A DNA stretch of 13,732 bases from NCBI GenBank assembly GCA_019418195.1, contig DYCJ01000021.1, positions 5,557-19,288 on the forward strand, given 5' to 3'. Shown in pieces: positions 13,679-13,732 of this stretch. Both the position numbers and the translations under genes were made by a program. Each line of letters starts with the position of its first letter. Position 1 is the first letter of the stretch. Below the pieces are notes generated by a model, which searched no databases, was not told where the DNA came from, and saw only the letters and a program-made list of their open reading frames with translations. This DNA comes from Clostridiales bacterium. GTDB lineage: Bacteria; Bacillota; Clostridia; Lachnospirales; Lachnospiraceae.

Positions 13679-13732
13679 TGGAAACAACGGGGCTCGAACC
13701 CATGACCTCCCGCTAGTCAGGCGAGCGCTCTC
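13679..13732 (-). tRNA. tRNA-Val (anticodon GAC), 5' part cut by window edge
   Basis: The 3' 54 bases are present: end of the D arm, anticodon stem CTCGC/GCGGG with loop CTGACTA (anticodon GAC, reads GTC), variable bases AGGTC, T arm ATGGG-TTCGAGC-CCCGT, 3' acceptor strand TGTTTCC and discriminator A. CCA is not encoded. The 5' acceptor strand lies beyond the window and should read GGAAACA. Confidence 0.88.

Overview
The window reads as a piece of a chromosome from a gut-type Clostridia bacterium, most likely Lachnospiraceae (Dorea/Mediterraneibacter/Clostridium scindens-like). This is inferred from the NAD-dependent ligase, the CspB-type subtilase, the ECF sigma/ABC module style, strong AGGAGG ribosome binding sites and balanced base composition. 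No phage or complete insertion sequence is visible. The first 17 bases are not genomic: they match the Tn5/Nextera mosaic end, so the window begins at a contig break inside ligA.

Layout. (1) 20-3620, plus strand: 3' part of ligA, then a DUF1538 membrane protein with an internal duplication and a tandem two-domain P-II-like protein, all closely spaced and probably co-transcribed. (2) 3644-5246, plus strand: own promoter and a ClpX-like AAA+ unfoldase with a zinc finger and a long acidic N-terminal extension. (3) 5259-6968, minus strand, convergent with clpX: a subtilisin-family protein whose nucleophile position is Cys, with Ala where subtilisins have Pro. (4) 6969-7457: a gene-free divergent control region with a 245-bp composite inverted-repeat element containing two 65-bp copies. 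(5) 7458-8604, plus strand: a zinc-ribbon protein ending in LEA-like 11-residue repeats, overlapping an LspA-like signal peptidase II gene. (6) 8679-9269, minus strand: a HAD phosphatase with a hairpin terminator. (7) 9475-12846, plus strand: four overlapping genes for an ECF sigma factor, a membrane protein, an ABC ATPase and an ABC permease with a large external domain. (8) 12936-13555: a hicAB toxin-antitoxin operon behind a promoter carrying repeated ACGT-N6-ACGT sites. (9) 13564-13732, minus strand: tRNA-Ala(CGC) and the 3' part of tRNA-Val(GAC), separated by a strong hairpin.

How genes may work together. The DUF1538 protein and the tandem P-II protein look like a transporter plus its nucleotide-sensing regulator. 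The sigma/membrane/ABC set looks like a self-contained envelope-stress or antimicrobial-export module in which the second gene may hold the sigma factor. HicA and HicB form toxin and antitoxin, with HicB the likely repressor. The most unusual single observation is the subtilase active site: Cys500 plus Ala504 reproduce, at the aligned positions, the two substitutions of the engineered peptide ligase subtiligase.
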